Shown piece after piece: positions 1 to 9,276 of a DNA stretch of 25,488 bases. Source of the DNA: DASUSF01 sp036375275 (lineage in GTDB: Bacteria > Pseudomonadota > Alphaproteobacteria > Geminicoccales > Geminicoccaceae); the NCBI GenBank assembly GCA_036375275.1, contig DASUSF010000106.1, positions 1 to 25,488 of the forward strand, given 5' to 3'. Within the stretch, counting starts at the first letter, position 1; the number at the start of each line of letters is the position of its first letter. The position numbers and the translations under genes are program-made. The notes under the pieces were generated by a model. That model saw only the letters and a list, made by a program, of their open reading frames with translations. It did no database searches and was not told the origin of the DNA.

Positions 1-2037
<2,037 letters not shown>

Positions 2038-2081
2038 CCGTTGGTCCTCTTGCTTGGTGTCCGGTCGCGCGAGAGGCGAGC

Positions 2082-2462
2082 TCAGTCCAGGGTCGCGAGA
2101 TAGGCCCGGTAGGCGGCGCCATCCATGAGCTGGTCGAGCGCGCCCGGCTCGTCGACCCGGATCTTCACGAACCAGCCCTCGGCCTCGGCGCCGCTGTTGA
2201 CGAGCGCGGGATCGGCATCGAGCGCGCCGTTGGTCTCGACCACCTCGCCCGCGACCGGCGCGTAGATGTCGCTCGCCGCCTTGACGCTCTCCACCACGGC
2301 CATGGCGTCGCCGCTCGCGAGCTGTCGCCCGACCTCGGGCAGCTCGACGAAGACGATGTCGCCGAGCTGCTCCTGGGCGTGGTCGCTGATCCCCACCGTG
2401 GCGATACCGTCGTCGCCGAGGCGGACCCACTCGTGCTCCTTGGTGTATCGGGCGTCGCTCAT
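2082..2462 (-). CDS. gcvH: Glycine cleavage system H protein
   Basis: Small lipoyl carrier (126 aa, normal family length) that shuttles the aminomethyl group between the P, T and L proteins. It begins MSDARYTKEHEWVRL, the standard H-protein opening. The lipoylation site is K61 in VVESVKAASDIYAP, followed by the typical PVAGEVVETNGAL block and the GWFVKI motif. It ends in a short acidic helix (YRAYLATLD). Only 14 bp separate it from gcvT upstream and 44 bp from gcvP downstream, so the three are one transcription unit controlled by the glycine riboswitch. A longer open frame continues upstream on the same strand inside gcvT, but the ATG here fits the family start exactly. Confidence 0.97.
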   Translation of the reverse strand: MSDARYTKEHEWVRLGDDGIATVGISDHAQEQLGDIVFVELPEVGRQLASGDAMAVVESVKAASDIYAPVAGEVVETNGALDADPALVNSGAEAEGWFVKIRVDEPGALDQLMDGAAYRAYLATLD

Positions 2463-2476
2463 GCTCGGATGCTCCG

Positions 2477-3607
2477 TCAGCGCTTGTAGTTGTGGGGGAC
2501 GAAGGGCAGGTCGGCGACCGTCGCGGGGTACGGCCGGCCGCGCACCACCAGCTGGACCCGACTGCCGCTGGCGGCGAGGCGCCGGTCGACGTAGCCGAGC
2601 GCGACGGGTCCGCCCACGGTCGGGCCGAAGCCGCCCGAGGTGATCCGCCCGACCCGCGCGCCGTCCTCGTCCTGGATCTCGGCGCCCTCGCGTGCCGGCG
2701 CCCGGCCGTCGGGACGGATCCCGACCAGGCGCCGCGGCGGGCCGTCCGCGAGCTGCTTCAGGATCACGGCGTCGCCCGGGAAGCCGCCGTCGGCCCGCCG
2801 GCGCTTCTGGATGGTCCAGGTCAGGCCCGCCTCGACCGGGGTCGTCTCGGGGGTCAGGTCGTGACCATAGAGGGAGAGACCGGCCTCGAGGCGGAGCGAG
2901 TCGCGCGCGCCCAGCCCCGCTGGGGCGACCTCCTCCTCCTCGAGCAGGCGCCGGGCGAGCGCCTCGGCCCGGCCCGCCGGCACCGAGATCTCGAACCCGT
3001 CCTCGCCGGTGTAGCCCGAGCGCGAGATCCGGCAGGAGATCCCCGCCACCATGGATTCGCCGCTGCTCATGAAGGTGAGGTCGGCGGAGGCGGGTGCGAG
3101 CCGGAACATCACATCGGCCGCCCGTGGGCCCTGAAGGGCCAGGAGGGCCCGGTCCTCCAGCGGCTCGACCGAGCAGTCCGGCTCGAGCGCCTGCTTCATG
3201 TAGGCCACGTCGTGCTCGCGCCGCGCCGCGTTGACGACGATGAACAGGCCTTCCCTGACCCGGCCGATGATCAGGTCGTCGAGGATCCCGCCGTCGTCGT
3301 TGGTCAGCACCGTGTAGCGCTGGCGCTCCAGCCCGAGGGCCTGGAGATCGGCCGGGACGAGACGCTCGACGACCTCCGGCGCCCGCGCGCCACGGACAAT
3401 CACCTGGCCCATGTGCGACACGTCGAACAATGCCGCGGCTTCGCGGCAGTGCTGGTGCTCGTGCATGATGCCCGAGGGGTATTGGACCGGCAGCATCCAT
3501 CCGGCGAAATCCACCAGCTTCCCGCCGAGCTCCCGGTGCAGGTCGTAGAGCGGGGTCTTTGCCGGCTCCTGGCCTGGCGACTCCTGGGGGACCGAAGGCT
3601 CCGTCAT
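2477..3607 (-). CDS. gcvT: Glycine cleavage system T protein (aminomethyltransferase)
   Basis: Transfers the methylene group from the aminomethyl-lipoyl H protein to tetrahydrofolate and releases ammonia. 376 aa, near the usual 365-375. Visible motifs: TPLYDLHRELGGKLVDFAGW (about 18-37), FDVSHMGQ (61-68), LTNDDGGILDDLI (101-113) with the conserved catalytic Asp, and SRSGYTGEDGFEI (195-207), plus the C-terminal barrel ending YPATVADLPFVPHNYKR. I chose the ATG at 3607 because an AGGAG lies about 9 nt upstream. An in-frame GTG at 3640 would add 11 residues without family support and would place the start inside a hairpin. It is first gene of the T-H-P operon, directly behind the tandem glycine riboswitch. 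Confidence 0.96.
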   Translation of the reverse strand: MTEPSVPQESPGQEPAKTPLYDLHRELGGKLVDFAGWMLPVQYPSGIMHEHQHCREAAALFDVSHMGQVIVRGARAPEVVERLVPADLQALGLERQRYTVLTNDDGGILDDLIIGRVREGLFIVVNAARREHDVAYMKQALEPDCSVEPLEDRALLALQGPRAADVMFRLAPASADLTFMSSGESMVAGISCRISRSGYTGEDGFEISVPAGRAEALARRLLEEEEVAPAGLGARDSLRLEAGLSLYGHDLTPETTPVEAGLTWTIQKRRRADGGFPGDAVILKQLADGPPRRLVGIRPDGRAPAREGAEIQDEDGARVGRITSGGFGPTVGGPVALGYVDRRLAASGSRVQLVVRGRPYPATVADLPFVPHNYKR

Positions 3608-3608
3608 T

Positions 3609-3638
3609 GCCCGGGCTCCTGGCGAGGACCGACCGGGC
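3609..3638 (-). promoter_or_regulatory. Possible SD-sequestering hairpin in the gcvT leader
   Basis: Read on the minus strand, the 30 nt just before the gcvT ATG can fold with an outer stem GCCCGG/CCGGGC and an inner stem TCCT/AGGA. The AGGA belongs to the gcvT Shine-Dalgarno sequence, so closing this stem would mask the ribosome site. It lies between the second glycine aptamer and gcvT, where a translational expression platform would be expected. The pairing is seen by eye; the switching role is inference. Confidence 0.45.
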
Positions 3639-3658
3639 ACCGGTGGCGCCCGCCCTTA

Positions 3659-3862
3659 GCCCCCTCTGTCCCGAACCTGAGAGATTGGGTGCCGGAGGCC
3701 TCCGCCGCCGGCACCGTTCCCCTTCGGTGGGGCGCGCGGCCTCGGCCGTTCGCCCGCTCTCCAGAGTGCCATCCCCCCGCGGTCCGGATGCCTGAGAGTT
3801 TCCGGGGCGGTTGCTCCTTCGGCGCCGCCCGCGACGGGGCGGTCTCTCCCACGGGGTTCGAT
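3659..3862 (-). ncRNA. Tandem glycine riboswitch (two aptamers) controlling gcvTHP
   Basis: On the minus strand the leader shows the hallmark pieces of the glycine riboswitch twice in a row. The first aptamer (about 3778-3862) has GGGAGAGACC, then GCCGAAGGAGCAA and CTCTCAGGCATCCGGACCG. The second (about 3659-3777) has ACTCTGGAGAGC, then ACCGAAGGGGAACGG and AATCTCTCAGGTTCGGGACAG. The spacing is that of the tandem form with a short linker. It sits directly upstream of gcvT, the classic regulon, where glycine binding usually turns expression on. No T-rich terminator is visible between it and gcvT, which favours translational control. The aptamer boundary at the linker is approximate. Confidence 0.95.
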
Positions 3863-3878
3863 TGGCGATGTCGGTTCA

Positions 3879-3906
3879 ACAGTAGACGACGGCCGCGCCG
3901 GGTCAA
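3879..3906 (-). promoter_or_regulatory. Candidate sigma-70-type promoter for the gcv operon
   Basis: On the minus strand there is TTGACC (3901-3906) and TACTGT (3879-3884) with a 16-bp spacer. A transcript starting near 3871 would begin just before the first glycine aptamer. The position fits well; the match is moderate (5/6 and 4/6 to consensus). Confidence 0.5.
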
Positions 3907-4023
3907 GCGCGCGGCGCTCCGCGGCGCGCGCCAGGGGCCCGCCGTAGAGGCGCCCGCCGTCGGCGGTCTTGCGGTGAAGGCCGCCGAGTGCTGAAACGGC
4001 AGCCCCGGCGAGAGGAGCACGAG

Positions 4024-5298
4024 ATGGCGCGCCACGACCAGACCTTCTTCCAGGCGGACCTCGAAGCGGTCGATCCGGAGCTCGCCGCGGCGGTCGGCAG
4101 CGAACTCCACCGCCAGCAGACCCAGATCGAGCTGATCGCGTCCGAAAACATCGTCTCGCGGGCGGTGCTCGAGGCCCAGGGCTCGGTGCTGACCAACAAA
4201 TACGCCGAGGGCTACCCCGGCCGGCGGTACTATGGCGGCTGCGAGTACGTCGACGTCGCCGAACGGCTGGCGATCGAGCGTGCCAAGCGGCTGTTCGGGG
4301 CCGGGTTCGCCAACGTTCAGCCACATTCCGGCGCTCAGGCCAATGGCGCGGTCAAGCTCGCGCTCCTCAGGCCCGGCGACACCATCCTCGGCATGTCGCT
4401 CGACGCCGGCGGACATCTCACCCACGGCGCCAAGCCGGCCCTGAGCGGGAAGTGGTTCCGGGCGGTCCAGTACGGCGTGCGCAGGGCCGACGGCCTGATC
4501 GACTTCGACGAGGTCGAGCGGCTGGCGCACGAGCAGCGGCCGCAGATGATCATCGCCGGCGCCTCGGCCTACTCGCGGATCATCGACTTTGGCCGCTTCC
4601 GCCAGATCGCCGACGCCGTCGGCGCCTATCTCCTGGTCGACATGGCGCACATCGCGGGCCTGGTGGCGACCGGGCTGCACCCGTCGCCGCTGCCCCACGC
4701 CCACGTCACCACCACCACGACCCACAAGACCCTCCGCGGGCCGCGCGGCGGCCTGATCCTGACCAACGACGAGGCGATCGCCAAGAAGATCAACTCCGCG
4801 GTCTTCCCCGGCCTCCAGGGCGGGCCGCTGATGCACGTGATCGCGGCCAAGGCGGTCGCGTTCAAGGAGGCGCTGGAGCCCGGGTTCCGCAGCTACTCGG
4901 AGCGGGTGGTGGCGAACGCCCGGGCGCTCGCCGAGGTCATGACCGAGCGGGGCTGCGAGATCGTGTCCGGCGGCACCGACAACCACCTCATGCTGGTCGA
5001 CCTGCGGCCGAAGAGGGTGAGCGGCCGGGATGCCGAGCAGGCGCTGGAGCGGGCAGGGATCACCTGCAACAAGAACGGCGTCCCCTTCGATCCGGAGCCG
5101 CCCGCGGTCACCTCGGGAGTCCGCCTCGGCACGCCTACCGGAACCACCCGCGGCTTCGGGATCGAGGAGTTCCGGACCGTCGGCCACCTGATCAGCGACG
5201 TGCTCGACGCCCTCGGCGCGGGCGACCCCGCATCGGTCGAGCGCGAGGTCAAGGCCCGGGTCGAGGAGCTCTGCGCCCGCTTCCCGATTTACGGCTGA
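4024..5298 (+). CDS. glyA: Serine hydroxymethyltransferase
   Basis: PLP enzyme that interconverts serine + tetrahydrofolate and glycine + 5,10-methylene-tetrahydrofolate. 424 aa, normal length. Visible: IELIASENIVSRAVLEAQGS, the TNKYAEGYPGRRYYGGCE block, GDTILGMSLDAGGHLTHG, DMAHIAGLVATGLHPSP, and the PLP lysine K235 in TTTTTHKTLRGPRGG. It ends with the usual RFPIYG. Start chosen at the ATG preceded by AGAGGAG about 8 nt upstream; an in-frame ATG at 3988 would add 12 residues without a ribosome site. It is divergent from the gcv operon across a shared regulatory region and converges with hemH. In this position it works with GcvTHP to set the glycine/serine/C1 balance. The glycine riboswitch is on the opposite strand and does not control it directly. 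Confidence 0.97.
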   Translation: MARHDQTFFQADLEAVDPELAAAVGSELHRQQTQIELIASENIVSRAVLEAQGSVLTNKYAEGYPGRRYYGGCEYVDVAERLAIERAKRLFGAGFANVQPHSGAQANGAVKLALLRPGDTILGMSLDAGGHLTHGAKPALSGKWFRAVQYGVRRADGLIDFDEVERLAHEQRPQMIIAGASAYSRIIDFGRFRQIADAVGAYLLVDMAHIAGLVATGLHPSPLPHAHVTTTTTHKTLRGPRGGLILTNDEAIAKKINSAVFPGLQGGPLMHVIAAKAVAFKEALEPGFRSYSERVVANARALAEVMTERGCEIVSGGTDNHLMLVDLRPKRVSGRDAEQALERAGITCNKNGVPFDPEPPAVTSGVRLGTPTGTTRGFGIEEFRTVGHLISDVLDALGAGDPASVEREVKARVEELCARFPIYG

Positions 5299-5365
5299 CG
5301 ACCGTCTGCCCGAGCGGAGGCGGTATCGGCGGGGCTGTCTCACCGGCGCCGTGATCGCGCCACCA

Positions 5366-6487
5366 TCAGTTCCAGCCCTGGAGTTCGCGGCGGATGATGC
5401 CGGCGAGCAGATCGATGTGGTCGGGCTGGTCGTTGAGGCAGGGAATGAAGGCGAACCGCTCGCCGCCGTGCTCCTCGAACGCCTCCCGGCCGCCGATCGC
5501 GATCTCCTCGAGGGTCTCGACGCAGTCGGCGCTGAAGCCGGGCGTGATCACCGCGATCCGCTTCACCCCCGCGGAAGCCAGCTGCTTGATCGTCTCGTCG
5601 GTGTAGGGCTGGAGCCATTCCTCCGAGCCGAACCGGGACTGGAAGGTCAGCCGGAAGCGCCGTTCGTCCCACCCGAGCCGCTCCCGGACCAGGCGCGCTG
5701 TCTTGCAGCAGTGGCAGTGATACGGGTCGCCGAGCAGGAGGTAGCGTTTGGGCAGGCCGTGGAACGAGGCGAGGACGACCTCGGGCTCGAAGTCCAGCCT
5801 TCCGATCCCGTCCTCGATCGAGCGCGCGATCGCCTCGATGTAGCCGGGGTGGTCGTGATAGGGGCCGACGGTCCGGATCGCCGGCTGCCAGCGCTCCTCC
5901 ATCAAGGCCCGGAACGCCTGATCGTAAGCGGTCGCGGTCGTCGGGGCGGCGTACTGCGGATAGAGCGCGAACATCAGGAGCCGGGTGCAGCCGGCCTCGA
6001 TCAGGCGGCGCACCACGGCGGCGGTGGAGGGGTTGCCATAGCGCATCGCCCAGTCCACCACGACCCGCCCGTCCGCTCCCGATGCTTCGAGCGCGGCGCC
6101 GATCTTCGCCGCCTGCGCGCGCGTGATGGTGCGGAGCGGTGACTCGTCGAGATCGCGGTTCCAGATCGAGCGGTACGCCTTGCCGCTCCGGAATGGCCGC
6201 GAGGTCAGGATGACGAGGTTGAGCAGCGGCTTCCACAGCAGCGGGTTGACGTCGATCACCCGCTTGTCGCTCAGGAACTCCTTGAGGTAGCGCCGCATCG
6301 GCCAGTAGGTGGTGGCATCCGGCGTGCCGAGGTTGAGCAGCAGGACGCCGATCTTCTCGGGCTTGAGGGGAGGGTGGTCGGCCGGCAGGTAGCCGCTCTC
6401 CCGCTCCGGCTCGCCGCTCGGCGCCGCCTGGACGATCGGGCTGGTGTGGCGGTGCGCGGCCGCGGGACGCTCGGCGAGATCGGTCAC
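5366..6487 (-). CDS. hemH: Ferrochelatase
   Basis: Inserts Fe2+ into protoporphyrin IX, the last step of protohaem synthesis, normally at the inner membrane surface. 373 aa including a polar N-terminal extension of about 44 residues before GVLLLNLGTPDA. Motifs: the catalytic His H243 in SFHGLPKRY, GDPYHCHCCKTARL (253-265), TFQSRFGSEEWLQPYT, and the conserved acidic residue E324 in PGFSADCVETLEEI. The start is a GTG with GGAGG about 7 nt upstream. It converges on glyA with a 67-bp gap in which I see no clear terminator. It is one of three haem genes in the window; hemE and hemJ lie at the other end and are not in the same operon. Confidence 0.96.
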   Translation of the reverse strand: MTDLAERPAAAHRHTSPIVQAAPSGEPERESGYLPADHPPLKPEKIGVLLLNLGTPDATTYWPMRRYLKEFLSDKRVIDVNPLLWKPLLNLVILTSRPFRSGKAYRSIWNRDLDESPLRTITRAQAAKIGAALEASGADGRVVVDWAMRYGNPSTAAVVRRLIEAGCTRLLMFALYPQYAAPTTATAYDQAFRALMEERWQPAIRTVGPYHDHPGYIEAIARSIEDGIGRLDFEPEVVLASFHGLPKRYLLLGDPYHCHCCKTARLVRERLGWDERRFRLTFQSRFGSEEWLQPYTDETIKQLASAGVKRIAVITPGFSADCVETLEEIAIGGREAFEEHGGERFAFIPCLNDQPDHIDLLAGIIRRELQGWN

Positions 6488-6613
6488 GGCGGGCCTCCGA
6501 GGCTGGTCGGCGGAAAACCTAGAACGATACGCCTTCCAGGACGAGCCGGATCAGCCATCGTCGTCGTCCGGCAGGCGGTGGTAGGATGCGCCACGGTCGT
6601 GAGGAGAGCCGTG

Positions 6614-6904
6614 ATGAGCCCCGAGGATTTCGAGAAGACGCTCGACCGGGAGGTGCCGCCCCCCGACCTGCCGCCGCTGCTCCGTGCGCTCTGGCTCGAG
6701 GCGCGGGGCGACTGGGAGGCGGCGCACCGGATCGCGCAGGCGGACGAAGGATCGGACGGCGCCTGGGTGCACGCCTATCTGCATCGGGCGGAAGGCGATC
6801 TCGCCAACGCCGGCTACTGGTACCGGCGCGCGGGCCGGCCGGTCGAGAACGGCCCGCTCGAGGCCGAGCGCCGCGCGATCGCGGCCGAGCTTCTGGAGCA
6901 CTGA
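6614..6904 (+). CDS. Conserved hypothetical protein, 96 aa
   Basis: Small, soluble, mostly helical protein. It begins MSPEDFEKTLDREVPPPDLP and contains ARGDWEAAHRIAQADEG and YLHRAEGDLANAGYWYRRAG, which read like a pair of helix-turn-helix TPR-style units. I do not know a function. Start: ATG preceded by GAGGAGAG 6-7 nt upstream; a GTG directly before it (6611) is an equally placed alternative. It is divergent from hemH, and 2 bp after its stop begins a truncated Uma2-like frame, so the two may once have been co-transcribed. Coding is supported by the ribosome site and natural-looking protein composition. Confidence 0.7.
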   Translation: MSPEDFEKTLDREVPPPDLPPLLRALWLEARGDWEAAHRIAQADEGSDGAWVHAYLHRAEGDLANAGYWYRRAGRPVENGPLEAERRAIAAELLEH

Positions 6905-6906
6905 GC

Positions 6907-7068
6907 GTGGCGCAGGCTCAGCCGCACGAGGGCTGGCCGCGGACGGTCGACGAATTCCAGGAGTGGCACGAACGCCAGCCGGACCGATGGGAGTTCATCG
7001 ACGGCCAGCCCCGGTTGCCTCGACCGACCTCGCCGCCTGAAGGCAGCTTTCGGTCACGGTCGCGATGA
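6907..7068 (+). pseudogene. Truncated Uma2-family (DUF820) endonuclease-like remnant
   Basis: A GTG start 2 bp after the preceding gene opens a frame whose first 35 or so residues match the N-terminus typical of Uma2/DUF820 proteins: TVDEFQEWHERQPDRWEFID followed by GQPRL. The family normally runs to about 190 residues of PD-(D/E)XK nuclease fold. Here the similarity stops after roughly codon 37, and the frame ends after 53 codons in a low-complexity, Ser/Arg-rich tail. The catalytic core is absent. The break near 7012-7040 coincides with the 3' end of the leftward gene from 7495, so a rearrangement probably truncated it. Family assignment rests on a short segment. Confidence 0.6.
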
Positions 7069-7495
7069 GGAACCCGGCGTACTTGCTCGAGTAGCCGCCG
7101 CAGAGGTTGTCCGTCGTGTCGAACCTCTGCTGCCACGTGGTGTTGTGGCCCTTCGTCGTCCGTTGCTCCAGGAAGTGGCGATGATCCTGACGTGCGTCCT
7201 CGGCGATCCGCTTCGTCGGGATCAGGTAGACGTCGATTTCGTCCAGACGCCCTGGCTGACGCGGCGCCGCGAAGATGAGGTTCTCGACGTCCTCCAGGTC
7301 GATCGGTGCATTCGCGTCCGTGCCCTGCGTCGTGATGATCAAGACCCGTTCCATGTTGGTGGACAGGCGATGGCCGCGACCGTCTTGATCGCTATAGACG
7401 TGTCGCCGCGCATGGATGCGGCGGAGCGGCCGCCCGGCGTCGTCGAAGACTCTCAGCGCCAGGTTTCTCAGGACCTGGGTGTGCTCGCGTGCCAC
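6995..7495 (-). CDS. Hypothetical protein of unknown function, 166 aa, probably with a chimeric C-terminus
   Basis: I do not recognise it. The reading frame gives a natural-looking soluble protein from the GTG at 7495: VFDDAGRPLRRIHARRHVYS, STNMERVLIITTQGTDANAP, LIPTKRIAEDARQDHRHFLE and TTWQQRFDTTDNLCGGY. In-frame codons continue about 12 residues upstream of the GTG to a TAA (with GPDDRETAVAREHT reading like protein), so the true N-terminus may be lost or further upstream. The last 15 or so residues (ARSVEATGAGRR) lie antisense to the Uma2-like remnant, and the stop codon falls inside that remnant, which suggests the natural stop was lost at a junction. It may be an intact small gene or the remains of a larger one. 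Confidence 0.5.
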   Translation of the reverse strand: MAREHTQVLRNLALRVFDDAGRPLRRIHARRHVYSDQDGRGHRLSTNMERVLIITTQGTDANAPIDLEDVENLIFAAPRQPGRLDEIDVYLIPTKRIAEDARQDHRHFLEQRTTKGHNTTWQQRFDTTDNLCGGYSSKYAGFLIATVTESCLQAARSVEATGAGRR

Positions 7496-7559
7496 AGCGG
7501 TCTCCCGATCATCCGGGCCGAAGATCGCGCAATCCGGTTAACATTTGGTCGGTAGGAGA

Positions 7560-9206
7560 TCAGAGTGCGCGCGCCTGGTCGCGTAGCACCGTCTTTTGCA
7601 CCTTGCCGGTCGAGGTCTTGGGCAGGTCGGTGAAGACGATGGTCTTCGGGCACTTGAAGCCCGCGAGCAGCGAGCGGCAGTGCGCGATCAGCTCCTGCTC
7701 GCTGGCTTCGGCGCCGTCCCTGAGCGTGACGAAGGCGCACGGGCTCTCGCCCCAACGCTCGTCGGGTCGCGCCACGACCGCGGCCTCGAGCACCGCGGGG
7801 TGGCGGTACAACGCCCCCTCGATCTCGATCGAGGAGATGTTCTCGCCACCGGAGATGATGATGTCCTTGGCGCGGTCCTTGATCTCGACGTAGCCGTCCT
7901 CGTGCATCACGCCGAGGTCGCCGGTGTGGAACCAGCCGCCGGCGAACGCCGCCGCCGTCGCCTCCGGGTTCTTGAGGTAGCCCTTCATCACGTCGTGGCC
8001 GCGCATCATGATCTCGCCGATCGTCGCGCCGTCGCGCGGCACCGGGCGCATGCGGGCCGCGTCCATGACCTCGAGGCCCTCCAGGACCGGGTAGCGCACC
8101 CCCTGGCGGGCCAGCCGCCTCGCCTTCTCCTCCGGCGGGAGCGGATCCCAGCCCGGCTGCCAGGCGCACACGGTCGCCGGCCCGTAGACCTCGGTGAGGC
8201 CGTAGACGTGCGTGACCGCGATCCCGAGGTCACCCATCTTCTGCAGCACCGCGGCCGGCGGCGCGGAGGCCGCGGTCATCATCTTGATCCTATGATCGAC
8301 CTCGCGGCGCTGTTCTGCGGTAGCGTTGATGATCATGCCCATCACCACCGGCGCGCCGCAGAGATGGTCGACTCCGTGCTCCGCGAACGCGTTCCAGATC
8401 GCCCCGCTCTCGACCCGGCGCAGGCACACGTGCGTGCCGGCCTGAAGGGTCACCGCCCAGGGGAAGCACCAGCCGTTGCAGTGGAACATCGGCAGCGTCC
8501 AGAGGTAGGTCGGGTGCATGCCCATGTCCCAGACCAGAATGTCGCCGACCGCGTTGAGGTAGGCGCCGCGGTGATGGGTCACGACGCCCTTCGGGCGGCC
8601 GGTGGTGCCCGACGTATAGCCGAGCGCGATCGCCTGCCATTCGTCCCGGGGGTAGATAGGCGCGAAGCCCGGATCACCCTCCAGCAGCAGGTCGTCGTAG
8701 GTCAGGTCGCCGAGCCGGTCACCCACGACATCGAACGCCGGGTCCAGCGCGTCGATCACCAGCGGCCGCACGGCCGCCCGCTCGAGAGCGTCGCGGACCA
8801 CGCCCGAGAACTCCGGGTCGGTGAACAGGACCTTCGCCTCGCTGTGGTCGAGGATGTAGGCGATGGTATCGGCCTCGAGGCGGATGTTGAGCGCGTTGAT
8901 CACCGCCCCCGCCATCGGCACGCCGAAGTGCACGTCGAGCATGGCCGGCACGTTGGGGAGCATCGCCGCGACCGTATCCCCCGGCTTCACCCCCCGCCGC
9001 CCGAGCGCCGAGGCAAGTCGCCGGCTGCGCTCACGGAGCCCGGCATAGGTCGAGCGCCACCCCCCGTGGACGACCGCCAGCCGGTCCGGGAACACGTCTG
9101 CGGTCCGCTCGAGGAAGCTGATCGGGGTCAGCGGCACGAAGTTGGCCGGGTTGCGGTCGAGACCCTGCTGATAGGGCGAGGTCTCTGGATGCTCGGCGAA
9201 GCGCAT
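7560..9206 (-). CDS. AMP-forming acyl-CoA synthetase (DmdB / plant AAE-like)
   Basis: Activates a carboxylic acid to its acyl-CoA through an acyl-adenylate, in the cytoplasm. 548 aa. Motifs in order: the ATP loop YTSGTTGRPKG (197-207), LPMFHCNGWCFPW (238-250), a segment shared by the DmdB-like and AAE groups, YGLTEVYGPATVC (335-347), GGWFHTGDLGVMHEDGY (423-439), DRAKDIIISGGENISS (444-459), and the catalytic lysine K535 in KTSTGKVQKT. Substrate (methylmercaptopropionate, short/medium-chain or aromatic acid) cannot be read from sequence. Start: ATG at 9206 with GAGG 9 nt upstream; ATG at 9215 (three residues longer) is possible. A longer frame continues upstream without family support. It stands alone, divergent from the lipoprotein gene. 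Confidence 0.93.
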   Translation of the reverse strand: MRFAEHPETSPYQQGLDRNPANFVPLTPISFLERTADVFPDRLAVVHGGWRSTYAGLRERSRRLASALGRRGVKPGDTVAAMLPNVPAMLDVHFGVPMAGAVINALNIRLEADTIAYILDHSEAKVLFTDPEFSGVVRDALERAAVRPLVIDALDPAFDVVGDRLGDLTYDDLLLEGDPGFAPIYPRDEWQAIALGYTSGTTGRPKGVVTHHRGAYLNAVGDILVWDMGMHPTYLWTLPMFHCNGWCFPWAVTLQAGTHVCLRRVESGAIWNAFAEHGVDHLCGAPVVMGMIINATAEQRREVDHRIKMMTAASAPPAAVLQKMGDLGIAVTHVYGLTEVYGPATVCAWQPGWDPLPPEEKARRLARQGVRYPVLEGLEVMDAARMRPVPRDGATIGEIMMRGHDVMKGYLKNPEATAAAFAGGWFHTGDLGVMHEDGYVEIKDRAKDIIISGGENISSIEIEGALYRHPAVLEAAVVARPDERWGESPCAFVTLRDGAEASEQELIAHCRSLLAGFKCPKTIVFTDLPKTSTGKVQKTVLRDQARAL

Positions 9207-9276
9207 GACGGACATCCTCGATCCTGGGCGCGACCGGTCGGTTGATCTCCGCCGGACGGGCCTCATTTGGCAAAGA

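Noticed and set aside
2492..3994. Long plus-strand frame across gcvT and the riboswitch
   Set aside because: Antisense to gcvT and to the structured leader; composition not protein-like.
3604..5343. Long minus-strand frame opposite glyA
   Set aside because: Shadow of the strongly supported glyA gene.
7596..9245. 549-codon plus-strand frame opposite the acyl-CoA synthetase
   Set aside because: Antisense artefact; all AMP-ligase motifs are on the minus strand.
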